Below, piece by piece: positions 26,773-36,386 of a stretch of 64,000 nucleotides of DNA. Source of the stretch: Cyclobacteriaceae bacterium (GTDB lineage: Bacteria; Bacteroidota; Bacteroidia; Cytophagales; Cyclobacteriaceae); the NCBI GenBank assembly GCA_947458585.1, contig CANGYY010000006.1:1-64000 (forward strand), written 5' to 3'. Each line of letters starts with the position of its first letter. Position 1 is the stretch's first letter. The translations under genes were made by a program, and so were the position numbers. Under the pieces are notes generated by a model. It was not told where the DNA came from. It saw only the letters and a program-made list of their open reading frames with translations, and made no database searches.

Positions 26773-29100
26773 TTACAGCATGCCTTCAATGGATTTTTCC
26801 AGTTCTCGGGCCGTAGCCAAAAACTCATCCACATTCATGTCGCGGAAGAAAATCAAACCATGACTTGCACGGACCTTGGCGTGCTCGTGCTGGTAAAAGA
26901 AATTTTTACCGAGTAGCAATTGGATGTCATTGAGTTGACCTACCCAGGTACGCTTGGCGACTGTGCTAAACTTACCATTGTGGGAATAGCTCGGAAAGGA
27001 GGCTTTGACCTGGCTGAGGTAGCAGTTGGCAAAGGAGTCTTCCATTACGGCCATGTCACCTAGGGAAACAGGCACGATGACATTTGCTTCATGGGGTTCA
27101 AACTTGAACCATACATTTCGGTATCCGATGATGCGAAGTTTGCTGGTGTCGGTTTCTTCTGACCATTTTTTAACTGCAGCGGCAGTGGCTTGCAGCACCT
27201 TGTAATGCGTATCGGGTCCGGATCCCTCAGGATCTAGCGTGAGACTCAATTTGGTCGGTTTGATCTTTCGAAGCATGTCCACGATGGGTTCCACATCGCG
27301 GGTTTTGTCTGGCTGCTCGGTGAAAATATCCCCTGTATAAAAGCCAAGTCGGAGGTGGTGGACATTTTTCACTTGCACGCCAAAGTGTGCCCAAACCAAT
27401 TCTTCCTCAAACTCGCGAATCATCCCCTTCAACTTTTGAATTTTTGGCGGATTTTTTTCGCCATCGTAGGAATTCTTCAGGATACTGAGCACCTCGTTGA
27501 TGGTTTCGCGCAATTGCTCCTTGTCCTTGATTTCCCAAACGATACAGAGCGCCCGCACTACCCGGTGACAAAGTCCTCTGGATCGGGCAGCGGCATTTTC
27601 CGAAGCCACATTGGTCAAGAAATGGTACACATCCTTGTCCGTTTTGAGGCTATAGCCTACCTCAAAAAAGTCCTCGTAATTGGTCATCTGGATTTTTCCC
27701 TCGTCCAATAGTTTTTTGGTAAGGAGCAAGGTATCGATGACAAATCGGTTGGTCACTGCCGTAAAACCTGATGTAAGCACTGAGAAGTGCGCTTCGTTGC
27801 TTGGGTCGTGCAGTTGGTTGGTGATGTGGGGTAGGATCCCCAAGGAAATGTCGTCGTGGTGCGGTCCTGTGTGGAGGAGTACTTCATTTTGCTCCTGTTC
27901 CAGACCTTTGGATATTTTGGAGGAGATGCTTTGGATCACCTGATTGACGGTATCCTCGGATAGGCCGGGGATTTGCTTACAATAGGGGTCTGCCTTCAAA
28001 TCTTCCAGCTTGAGTCGGTGCCCATAGGTGTTCTTTTTCTTGCACAATTCAATGACCGCACGCTCTGTTTTTTCAAAGGTCCAGGTGCCTGTTGAATAAT
28101 AGGCATCGATGGAGTCGGTGAGTTTAACTGCTGCACCTCTAGTCAAGTAAAATCGACCTTGGGTAAGTTTTTGTAGAATGGTGGCGGGGTATTGGGTGCT
28201 TGGACTTGATTCCAAGGAGTCCCGAACAATCCCTGCTTTGGCTTCACCTGCAGCGATGACGATACCCACCGCATTGGGATTGTAGACGATGGTGTCCAAA
28301 CCAATAGTGATCACCAGACGGTTGGCGGAAATTTCAATTCCGCCCAGGTCTCCCGCTGCCACGGCTTGGGTTTCAAAGTTGGTTTCGGTAAGTCGAGTCA
28401 CCGAGTAGGGGTGGGATCCACGGGTATTGAAAGCGATGTGTCCATCGGGTCCGATTCCTCCCAGAAAAAATCCAATTCCTCCCTTTGCGCGGATGCGTTG
28501 CTCGTATTCTCCACACCACTGGTCAATGAGGTAAATGGAGGTTTGCTGGAGTTGCTCCAATTCATTCACTGGATCTCTGAAGCGAAGGCTGAGGTCAACT
28601 TTTAGGTCAGGGAAAATCTTATTGAAGCGTTTTCCTTCTGCCAAAGGGATTTCATCCGAATTGATTAGGATGGCTTTTTCCTTGGATAGCCCAAATCCGC
28701 TGAGGTAAAACTTGTTAACGTAATCGTAGAAACTGTTGTGCTGCTTGGAAGAAATGGGGTAAAATTCGTCGATTTGTACGAAGGTGAGTTCCTGGAGGCT
28801 TGGTTTTTTGGTGTTGCCCAAGCCGTATTTTTCGCGAACCTCCTTACCCTTTTTGGTGTCCCAGTTTTCAAGTAGAAATTGGGTCCATTTGATAAAGTAT
28901 TCCGGTGTCTTACCCGTGGGTAGGCTGACCACGCCTTCGGGATTAGCGGCTACCCACTCTAGAAAGCGGCAAGCGGTGAGTAGGCCTAGCTTGGGGAAGT
29001 TGTCCACTAAGAGGTAGGGGAGCTTGGTAGTCATTTTGCTGACACCGGATTCGGTAAAGAAAGCCTTTTCTACTTCTGAAAACTGAGGGGTTGCGTGCAT
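26773..29100 (-). CDS. Glucosamine-6-phosphate deaminase (NagB-like) fused to C-terminal PIG-L/LmbE-like domain
   Basis: N-half: VVSLPTGKTPEYFIKW, GGIGPDGHIAFN; C-half: LLHTGPHHDDISLGILPHI resembling the PIG-L HPDD motif. Confidence 0.9.
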   Translation of the reverse strand: MHATPQFSEVEKAFFTESGVSKMTTKLPYLLVDNFPKLGLLTACRFLEWVAANPEGVVSLPTGKTPEYFIKWTQFLLENWDTKKGKEVREKYGLGNTKKPSLQELTFVQIDEFYPISSKQHNSFYDYVNKFYLSGFGLSKEKAILINSDEIPLAEGKRFNKIFPDLKVDLSLRFRDPVNELEQLQQTSIYLIDQWCGEYEQRIRAKGGIGFFLGGIGPDGHIAFNTRGSHPYSVTRLTETNFETQAVAAGDLGGIEISANRLVITIGLDTIVYNPNAVGIVIAAGEAKAGIVRDSLESSPSTQYPATILQKLTQGRFYLTRGAAVKLTDSIDAYYSTGTWTFEKTERAVIELCKKKNTYGHRLKLEDLKADPYCKQIPGLSEDTVNQVIQSISSKISKGLEQEQNEVLLHTGPHHDDISLGILPHITNQLHDPSNEAHFSVLTSGFTAVTNRFVIDTLLLTKKLLDEGKIQMTNYEDFFEVGYSLKTDKDVYHFLTNVASENAAARSRGLCHRVVRALCIVWEIKDKEQLRETINEVLSILKNSYDGEKNPPKIQKLKGMIREFEEELVWAHFGVQVKNVHHLRLGFYTGDIFTEQPDKTRDVEPIVDMLRKIKPTKLSLTLDPEGSGPDTHYKVLQATAAAVKKWSEETDTSKLRIIGYRNVWFKFEPHEANVIVPVSLGDMAVMEDSFANCYLSQVKASFPSYSHNGKFSTVAKRTWVGQLNDIQLLLGKNFFYQHEHAKVRASHGLIFFRDMNVDEFLATARELEKSIEGML

Positions 29101-29294
29101 GAGTACAGTCGTTGAAGGGTAAATCGAGAATGTCCCATAATAGGTCTCTTTTAAGAAAAGAGAGCGGAGTATGGGTTAATCAAATCTAAAAAACTTTGGG
29201 AATAAAATCGAATACTTTAATAAAAAAATTAAAGAAGTTTAATTTAAAAACAAAAAATATGAATTATTGAAAACATCGCTTTTTGAGAGGATAC

Positions 29295-29328
29295 AAAAAA
29301 AATGCCTCAGGGGAATCCCTGAGGCATT
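29295..29328 (-). terminator. Terminator downstream of sucD
   Basis: Minus-strand read: aatgcctcagggattcccctgaggcatttttttt. Confidence 0.85.
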
Positions 29329-29359
29329 GAGAAGGGCTTGTGACCCGAAGAAGTCTAAC

Positions 29360-30241
29360 TTAAGCGGTTACGCCAAGGGCTTTGGCCATGGTTGCTCCAA
29401 TCTCAGCAGGTGATTCAGCCACCAAGATTCCATTTTCGCGCATGATACGCATTTTTGCTGCTGCGGTATCGTCAGCACCACCGATGATGGCGCCTGCGTG
29501 ACCCATTCTACGGCCTGGAGGGGCTGTTTGTCCAGCAATAAAGCCTACTACCGGCTTCTTATTGCCTGTTTCACGGATCCAACGCGCTGCTTCCGCTTCG
29601 TAATTTCCTCCAATCTCACCGATCATGATGATGGCATCCGTTTCTGGATCGTTCATCAAAAGTTCTACTGCCTGCTTGGTAGAGGTACCAATGATCGGGT
29701 CACCACCGATACCGATGGCAGTAGATACACCAAGACCAGCCTTAGCCACTTGGTCAGCCGCTTCGTAGGTCAAGGTTCCTGATTTGGATACAATACCGAT
29801 TCTTCCTGGCTTGAAGACAAAACCTGGCATGATGCCCACTTTCGCTTCACCTGGAGTGATTACACCTGGACAGTTAGGACCAATTAATACGCATCCTCTT
29901 TCTTTCATGTAAGGCTTGGCACGCATCATGTCTGCCACTGGAATTCCTTCCGTGATGGCGATGATCACTTTGATGCCTGCATCCGCTGCTTCCATGATGG
30001 CATCCGCTGCAAATGCAGGGGGCACAAAAATAATGGAAGTATCTGCACCAGTCTTTTGTACGGCATCTTCTACCGAATCAAACACGGGTCTTTCCAAATG
30101 CAGCGTTCCGCCTTTGCCTGGAGTGACGCCCCCAACAACTTGGGTGCCGTACTCAATCATTTGCTGGGCGTGAAAAGAGCCTTCAGTTCCTGTGAAGCCC
30201 TGAACGATAACTTTTGAATTTTTATTGACTAGTACACTCAT
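29360..30241 (-). CDS. sucD: Succinate--CoA ligase subunit alpha
   Basis: [53 protein letters not shown]; start chosen at [10 protein letters not shown]. Confidence 0.97.
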   Translation of the reverse strand: MSVLVNKNSKVIVQGFTGTEGSFHAQQMIEYGTQVVGGVTPGKGGTLHLERPVFDSVEDAVQKTGADTSIIFVPPAFAADAIMEAADAGIKVIIAITEGIPVADMMRAKPYMKERGCVLIGPNCPGVITPGEAKVGIMPGFVFKPGRIGIVSKSGTLTYEAADQVAKAGLGVSTAIGIGGDPIIGTSTKQAVELLMNDPETDAIIMIGEIGGNYEAEAARWIRETGNKKPVVGFIAGQTAPPGRRMGHAGAIIGGADDTAAAKMRIMRENGILVAESPAEIGATMAKALGVTA

Positions 30242-30535
30242 GATGCGCTGATTATTGTTTCGCACAAAAATAGAAGAAAGCACCCCCCCTTCAAAAGAAA
30301 ATGGTAACATTCTATTCGAATTTTAAGCCTATCCACGAATCCTGAATCTGCATCCCTTCTTTTCCCCAAAAAGGGGAGGACTTCTTCTTCTAGTTAGGGT
30401 CAAGAATGGATCAAAAATCAAAAAACTTCGTTTCTATTGAAAAAGGTCAGCAATTTGTGGACCTAAAAAATTAACTTTGGGATGGCCGATTGGATGTATT
30501 TGGAAAACATTCTACTGCCTAAGAATTTGAATTTC

Positions 30536-31168
30536 ATGTTGCTACAAACCACTTCACTGACCTTCGCCTACCCCGGACAAGCTCCCATTTCCTTTCCGGA
30601 TATTTCTCTTGCAGGAGGGGAGGCACTCCTACTCCTAGGACAATCTGGATCTGGGAAAACGACTCTGCTCAACCTACTCTCAGGACTACTTACCCCGAGT
30701 CAAGGGTCTGTGATGCTGGATGGGGTCAACCTATCCGCACTCAAAGGGCATCGATTGGATCTGTTTCGAGGGCAGCATATCGGAATTGTATTCCAAAAGC
30801 CGCATTTGATTACGGCCCTTTCGGTGAAGCAAAATTTAGAATTGGCGCAATTTTTTGGCAAGAAAAAAGGGCTCTCTCCATCGGATTTGCTTCAAGATTT
30901 GGGCTTGGCGGTCAAAGCAACTGCTGCCGTAGGCACACTCAGCGAAGGGGAGGCACAGCGGGTATCCATCGCACGCGCCTTAGTCAACTCACCCAAACTG
31001 ATCCTAGCCGATGAGCCTACCTCCAGTTTGGATGACCTGCATGCCCAGCGAGTGGTGCAACTCCTAAAAGCGCAAGCGGCCAAAATAGGAGCAGCCTTGG
31101 TAATCGTCACGCACGATCAGCGTGTCAAATCAGAAGTGTCTCAGGTCCTAGAAGTGAAAAGCGCATGA
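30536..31168 (+). CDS. ABC transporter ATP-binding protein (LolD/MacB-type)
   Basis: LLLGQSGSGKTTLL Walker A, LSEGEAQRVSIARAL signature, LILADEPTSSLD Walker B. Confidence 0.95.
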   Translation: MLLQTTSLTFAYPGQAPISFPDISLAGGEALLLLGQSGSGKTTLLNLLSGLLTPSQGSVMLDGVNLSALKGHRLDLFRGQHIGIVFQKPHLITALSVKQNLELAQFFGKKKGLSPSDLLQDLGLAVKATAAVGTLSEGEAQRVSIARALVNSPKLILADEPTSSLDDLHAQRVVQLLKAQAAKIGAALVIVTHDQRVKSEVSQVLEVKSA

Positions 31169-32475
31169 ATCTCCTCACGCTCAGTTGGAAATACCTCAGT
31201 TTTCGGCCACTTTCTACCGGCCTGAATGCAATTTTATTGGCTTTTGGTCTGGCCATCATTACCGTTTTGCTTCTGGTACAGCACCAGTTTGAGCAGAAGA
31301 TGACCCGAGATGCTGCAGGCATTGACCTCGTGGTCGGCGCAAAGGGAAGTCCCTTGCAATTGATTTTGGCTTCAGTCTACCACATTGATTTCCCCACGGG
31401 AAATATCAAGATGGAAGAAGCACAGCGCATCTCTCGAAATCGACTGGTCAAGCAGGTGATTCCGCTTGCCATGGGAGACAATATGCAAGGGTTTCGCATC
31501 GTAGGCACCAACCACGACTACCTTTCCTTGTATGAAGTATCTTTTGCTGCGGGCAAGGCCTGGGAATTCCCTTTTGAAGTCACCCTTGGAGCTACCGCTG
31601 CACAGGCCCTTGGCTTGAAATTGGGAGATTCCTTTATTGGAAGTCATGGAATTAGTGTGGGGAGCCATGATCACGACCAACAGCAATTTAAAGTGACTGG
31701 CATCCTGGCACCTACCGGTAAGGTGGTCGATCGCTTGGTGCTGACCAGCATCGAGTCCGTTTGGTATACCCACGATGAGCAAGGGGAGGAATCGATCGCT
31801 ACTGAGGAAGTGGAACTGCCACTAGAAGAAGGCACTTCCCTTGAAGAAGAAGCCCATGATGCGCATGCAGAAGCCATGGACCCGCTCAAAGTGCCTGTTG
31901 CTGCGCAAGGTTTCCCTTCCACTAACCAAGAGCGAGAAGTCACTTCCTTGTTGGTTCGCTACCGCAATCCCATGGCAGCGATCCAGTTGCCCCGAATGAT
32001 CAATTCGGCTACCTCCATGCAGGCAGCCTCCCCCGCATTTGAAATGTCTCGACTCTTTGAACTGCTTGGTGTGGGCATTAGTCTCTTGCAGGGCTTGGCC
32101 ATAGCCTTAGTGGTCATCGCAGGATTGAGCATTTTTATCGCCCTCTACAATTCCCTGAAAGAGCGGAAATACGACCTGGCGATTCTACGCACCTTGGGTG
32201 CTTCTCGTTTACAATTGGTGACTTTGGTATTTCTGGAAGGGATTTCGCTCACCACTTTGGGAGCACTTTTGGGGATTGCTCTAGGTCATGGCTTTTTGGC
32301 AATAATCGTGGAATTGACTGCCCAAGAAGTAGTTTCCATGGTGGATCCTTGGATATTCTTACCCGAAGAAGGATTGATTTTCGGCTATGCCTTGGCCGTG
32401 GGAATGCTGGCTTCCTTGATCCCCGCCTGGTCAGCTTATCAAACGAGTATTGCAAAGCAACTTACAAAGACGTAA
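31165..32475 (+). CDS. ABC transporter permease (FtsX/MacB-like) with His/acid-rich periplasmic insert
   Basis: VGAKGSPLQLILASVYHIDFPTGN; C-terminal KERKYDLAILRTLGASRLQL; insert LEEEAHDAHAEAMD and SHDHDQQQ. Confidence 0.92.
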   Translation: MNLLTLSWKYLSFRPLSTGLNAILLAFGLAIITVLLLVQHQFEQKMTRDAAGIDLVVGAKGSPLQLILASVYHIDFPTGNIKMEEAQRISRNRLVKQVIPLAMGDNMQGFRIVGTNHDYLSLYEVSFAAGKAWEFPFEVTLGATAAQALGLKLGDSFIGSHGISVGSHDHDQQQFKVTGILAPTGKVVDRLVLTSIESVWYTHDEQGEESIATEEVELPLEEGTSLEEEAHDAHAEAMDPLKVPVAAQGFPSTNQEREVTSLLVRYRNPMAAIQLPRMINSATSMQAASPAFEMSRLFELLGVGISLLQGLAIALVVIAGLSIFIALYNSLKERKYDLAILRTLGASRLQLVTLVFLEGISLTTLGALLGIALGHGFLAIIVELTAQEVVSMVDPWIFLPEEGLIFGYALAVGMLASLIPAWSAYQTSIAKQLTKT

Positions 32476-32497
32476 TTAGCATAAAATTTAAAGCAAG

Positions 32498-32935
32498 ATG
32501 AAAAAAGGAGCATTCCTGATCGGTTTACTTTTGGCTTTAGCCACTTTTTCCCAGCAAACGTATGCTCAAGGGGTATGGAAAAGTTTGTCTGAGGTGACTT
32601 ATAAAATCAGCAAGGATAATTTTGGAGAACTCTATGTACCTGTTTTTTCCGAAAATATTAAAAAAATAGAAGGCAAGGTGGTAGAGGCGGATGGATACAT
32701 CATCCCTTTTGAAGGCATGTTTAAGCCCAATCACATCATTCTTTCCAGTCTTCCGCTTGCAGAATGCTTCTTCTGCGGCTCTGGAGGGCCAGAAACAGTC
32801 ATGGAAGCGATGCTCACCAAGCCCATCAAGTACACCTCCAAGCGGGTGAAGATTCGCGGCAAACTTACCCTCAATGCGAATGACCCCGAAAAGTTGATGT
32901 ACATCCTCAAAGAGGCTGTACTGGTTGAAAACTAA
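32498..32935 (+). CDS. DUF3299-like exported protein
   Basis: Signal peptide; KVVEADGYIIPFEG...LAECFFCGSGGPETVMEAML...VKIRGKLTL resembles DUF3299. Confidence 0.65.
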   Translation: MKKGAFLIGLLLALATFSQQTYAQGVWKSLSEVTYKISKDNFGELYVPVFSENIKKIEGKVVEADGYIIPFEGMFKPNHIILSSLPLAECFFCGSGGPETVMEAMLTKPIKYTSKRVKIRGKLTLNANDPEKLMYILKEAVLVEN

Positions 32936-32947
32936 ATTGACTGGTTT

Positions 32948-33775
32948 TTATTTGCTGTTGAGGTAGGCTTTTTCGCGCTCGCGGAACTTTGCCATTACCT
33001 CCAAACTGACCTTACCCACTTTTCCTGAGCCTACTTTTCGATCGTCAATCTGTGTGACGGGCAATAAAATCTTCGTGGTCGCAGAGATAAAGGCTTCATC
33101 TGCTTCCCAAACTTCTTCCAATGAAATAGGTCGGATCTGTACGTCCCCTGCCACTGCCAGCAAATTTTTTCGAGTAATGCCCATCAGAATGTGTTTATCT
33201 GGCGTATGGATGACTCCATCTTTGACGATGAAGAAATTGCTTCGCGAACTCTCACTCACCCAACCATCCCAGTGGTACAAGACGTCTTCTGCCCCTTGTT
33301 CCTTCCACCGCATGCTATGCCATACGGGTAAGGTGTAGTTGGTGGTTTTGATGTCTGCTATCGCACGTACATGTTCCACAGTCAGTAATTTGACGCCCTG
33401 CTGGTATTTTTCTTCGGATGGGAAACTTAGTTCCTCTCCAAACATAAACAGGGTGCCGGTTGCAGGAGAAAAGTGATTTTCGGAGACGCCCCCAGTCAAG
33501 ACCATGCGAATTCCGCCTTGCTTCAAGTCGTTTTTGGCAATCAATTCGGTAATGATGGCACGTAATTCTTCACGTGAATAAGGCAAAGGCAAAAAGGTTT
33601 TCGCCGCGGATGCTGTAAATCGATCCAAATAATCTTCTAAAAACACAGGTTGATACTGCTCGGTTCGGAAAAAATCAAAAATCCCGTAGCCACGAATAAC
33701 GGCCAAATCAGCGGGATGAAGGCGAGCATCTTGAGTTGGGATAATATTCCCATCGGCAAAACAGAATGGTTTCAT
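32948..33775 (-). CDS. Aminotransferase class IV (BCAT/D-amino-acid aminotransferase-like)
   Basis: VIRGYGIFDFFRT, EDVLYHWDGWVSESSRSNFFIV, GITRKNLL, DEAFISATTKILLPVTQID. Confidence 0.92.
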   Translation of the reverse strand: MKPFCFADGNIIPTQDARLHPADLAVIRGYGIFDFFRTEQYQPVFLEDYLDRFTASAAKTFLPLPYSREELRAIITELIAKNDLKQGGIRMVLTGGVSENHFSPATGTLFMFGEELSFPSEEKYQQGVKLLTVEHVRAIADIKTTNYTLPVWHSMRWKEQGAEDVLYHWDGWVSESSRSNFFIVKDGVIHTPDKHILMGITRKNLLAVAGDVQIRPISLEEVWEADEAFISATTKILLPVTQIDDRKVGSGKVGKVSLEVMAKFREREKAYLNSK

Positions 33776-33883
33776 AGTATCAAAGTGAGTAATCAAAATT
33801 AGGACTAAAATTCACATGGGCTTCGCCGAAGGCTGTTGTTTCTTTTTTAATTTTAAAAAATTATTTACCCCAAACTAATTCCC

Positions 33884-34306
33884 ATGAAATTATTCGCCTC
33901 TGCCTTGACCCTTTTGATCTCTTTTCTAGTCCTTGCTTGTGCCAATCCTTTGATTGAAGCAAATAAAGAAATGCGTGCGCAGATTATCGGAGTGCACGAT
34001 GAGGTGATGCCCAAGATGGGAGAATTGATGTCTTTGCAAAAGAAGGCCTTGGCCCAAGCGGATAGTTTGTATGCGCAAGACAGCACGGCCACTACTCAAA
34101 TTGAATCCATGCGCACGCTTGCTGGGCAACTTGACCAGGCCTACGAGGGGATGTTTGTTTGGATGCGGCAGTATTCCTTAGAAGAGGAGGGAAAAACTCC
34201 CGAGGAAATCAAAACCTACCTGGATGATCAATTGCTGAAAGTCAATCAAGTGAACACGGAAATCAAAGCAGCCTTGGACCAAGCAGCGACCCAAATGAAA
34301 GACTAA
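33884..34306 (+). CDS. Small hypothetical lipoprotein, helical
   Basis: Lipobox-like FLVLAC; heptad-rich helical sequence. Confidence 0.75.
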   Translation: MKLFASALTLLISFLVLACANPLIEANKEMRAQIIGVHDEVMPKMGELMSLQKKALAQADSLYAQDSTATTQIESMRTLAGQLDQAYEGMFVWMRQYSLEEEGKTPEEIKTYLDDQLLKVNQVNTEIKAALDQAATQMKD

Positions 34307-34755
34307 TTTCCTGCTGGTGGGTTTTTCAAATAACCCTCGACCTGAGGCGCATCGATGACGCCTTCGCTCATGCCCCAACTGTTATACAAGTAGGTAGCAA
34401 TCTGGGCTAGGTCCAGTGGACTCAAGTTGGGATTGGCAGGCATGGCTTGGTTGTAAACTTGTCCATTGACCACAATCTCTCCTTCTTTTCCATGCTTCAT
34501 GATCCAGATTGTTCGATGAATGTCGGCCTTGAAGTAATCTGCATCTCGAAGTGGAGGAATGAGTTTTCCTAAGCCTGTTCCATCTTTCTGGTGGCAGTTG
34601 GCACAATAATTTTCATACAGTTCCTTTCCAGGAATCGCGAATTTTAGGACTTCAGGATCTGAAATTTGGGCAAGGGTATTGGCTTCGCTACTTGCTTTGG
34701 GGGCACAGGAAACGGCAAAAAGACCAATAATTAGTAGGGGCGCCAGTAGTCTCAC
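34303..34755 (-). CDS. c-type cytochrome lipoprotein
   Basis: YENYCANCHQKDGTGLGKLIPPL...QAMPANPNLSPLDLAQIATYLYN. Confidence 0.93.
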   Translation of the reverse strand: MRLLAPLLIIGLFAVSCAPKASSEANTLAQISDPEVLKFAIPGKELYENYCANCHQKDGTGLGKLIPPLRDADYFKADIHRTIWIMKHGKEGEIVVNGQVYNQAMPANPNLSPLDLAQIATYLYNSWGMSEGVIDAPQVEGYLKNPPAGN

Positions 34756-35396
34756 GGTTTGAGCAGTTTGGGGATATCGGCAAGCAAACGGTCCACTTGT
34801 TCGGCTTTGGTTCCGTCATACACCCCACGGATTCTTCCCTGCTGGTCTACGAGTAGAAATGCCCCACTATGAAGAAATCCCCCAGGCTCTAGTTCATCTG
34901 CCATGGTGGTAGTCAGGTAACTGGTTTGGCCAATTTCAAAGATTTTTTCTTGGTCTCCTGTCAAGAAATTCCAAGTAGCCGCATCCGGTACGCCTAGTTT
35001 GTCTGCATAATCCTGAAGCACGGCCTGGGTATCGTGGGTCGGGTCGATGGTATGACTTAGGATTCGGAAATTGGGGTCTCCCTTAAACTGCTCGTATACC
35101 CGAAGCATTTCCTTTTTCATGACTGGGCAGATGGTAGGGCAGGTGGTAAAAAAGAAATCGGCTACATACACCTTACCTGCCATATCTTCCTTACGGATGG
35201 TGTCTCCAAGTTGGTTGACGAAGGCAAATTCTGCAATGCTGTGGTACACCGTATCTTGATTGTCATCCACGTAGCGCTCGCCAAGTATGGGTAATTCCGA
35301 AAGGGTGGCCTCCTCTTTTTTAGAAGGACTGCAGGCCAGTGCAAATGCCATCAGTGCTAACAGGAAGGTAGTTTGTACCGCAGATTTCATATTCAT
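34752..35396 (-). CDS. SCO family protein (copper chaperone/thioredoxin-like)
   Basis: VADFFFTTCPTICPVMKKEM, LSHTIDPTHDT, HSGAFLLVDQQGRIRGVYDG. Confidence 0.95.
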   Translation of the reverse strand: MNMKSAVQTTFLLALMAFALACSPSKKEEATLSELPILGERYVDDNQDTVYHSIAEFAFVNQLGDTIRKEDMAGKVYVADFFFTTCPTICPVMKKEMLRVYEQFKGDPNFRILSHTIDPTHDTQAVLQDYADKLGVPDAATWNFLTGDQEKIFEIGQTSYLTTTMADELEPGGFLHSGAFLLVDQQGRIRGVYDGTKAEQVDRLLADIPKLLKP

Positions 35397-35932
35397 TTCG
35401 TTCTGTAATTTTTATAAACCTTGATGGCGACTAAAAGTACCACGAAAAGTCCCACTAGTCCCAACATGCCCCAAAGCATGCTGAGCGTATTTTTCAAGAC
35501 AATCAGGAACACAATGGCAAAGAGCAGTAGGGTGGAAACTTCATTCCAAAGGCGCAACTGGGTAGAGGTCCAGCGGGCTTCTCCGCGTTGCAGCCTAGAA
35601 AATAGTACCTGGCTGTAGCCCTGGTATACGTATAGCAAGCCCACAAAGATCAGTTTGGCCTGCATAAATTCCTGTTGGAGGTAGCCCCAGCGGTAGGTCA
35701 GCACCCAAAACCCAAAAATTAGCGTCAGGATGGCCGAGGGCCAAGTAATGATGTACCACAACCTGCGCGCCATCAAGTCGAGTTGCGGCTTCAGGATGAG
35801 GCGTTCGTGTTCGGGTTTTTCGAGGGCTTCGGTTTGGTAAATAAATAGGCGCACAATGTAAAAAAGGCCTGCAAACCAGGTGACAATAAAAATCAGGTGC
35901 AGCGCCTTGACGTATTCGAATCCCATTGTCAA
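35393..35932 (-). CDS. CopD/HemJ family membrane protein (protoporphyrinogen oxidase HemJ-like)
   Basis: KALHLIFIVTWFAGLFYIVRLFIYQ; four-plus TM segments; overlaps the SCO gene by 4 bp. Confidence 0.85.
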   Translation of the reverse strand: MTMGFEYVKALHLIFIVTWFAGLFYIVRLFIYQTEALEKPEHERLILKPQLDLMARRLWYIITWPSAILTLIFGFWVLTYRWGYLQQEFMQAKLIFVGLLYVYQGYSQVLFSRLQRGEARWTSTQLRLWNEVSTLLLFAIVFLIVLKNTLSMLWGMLGLVGLFVVLLVAIKVYKNYRTK

Positions 35933-35981
35933 AATTTTAGGCTAAATTAAGGGCTTCAGCCTACAAACCCGCGATAAATTT

Positions 35982-36386
35982 TTGAAAAGACCATCGACCC
36001 TCGTTATAATTCTTGGCATCGCCGTACTTTTAGTTGTGGGGCTGATTGTGACCGAAAGTTTTTCCGAACAGGGAATCGCTGCCTACCAAGACCAGTTTGA
36101 GGAAGTAGGTTACTACAGAAATGAAAATAATACTGGTCCTGTGCTGCGGATCTATGCCTACCAAACCCAAGTGGAGGATCCAGAAGTATTGAAATCCTTT
36201 GCCGACCTACTTCCACACACCAAGTACGGTCGAACGCTGGTATTTTTTGTGAATGAACCGGTGAAGGCTCCAGTGGTACTCTCTCCAGAAAGTCCGTATT
36301 TTCCTGCATCCTTGAGCCCTTCCATTTTTGCGAAGTATGAAAAAACTCCTATGGGGGAACAACAACTTGAATTGGTCAAGCCATGA
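35982..36386 (+). CDS. Hypothetical membrane-anchored protein coupled to meaB
   Basis: N-terminal TM segment; TTG start; 4-bp ATGA overlap with meaB. Confidence 0.65.
   Translation: MKRPSTLVIILGIAVLLVVGLIVTESFSEQGIAAYQDQFEEVGYYRNENNTGPVLRIYAYQTQVEDPEVLKSFADLLPHTKYGRTLVFFVNEPVKAPVVLSPESPYFPASLSPSIFAKYEKTPMGEQQLELVKP

Noticed and set aside
30472-30479. TAnnTTTG promoter element (taactttg) upstream of the ABC ATPase
   Set aside because: No TTG at the expected 17-23-bp spacing (nearest gives 14 or 32 bp)
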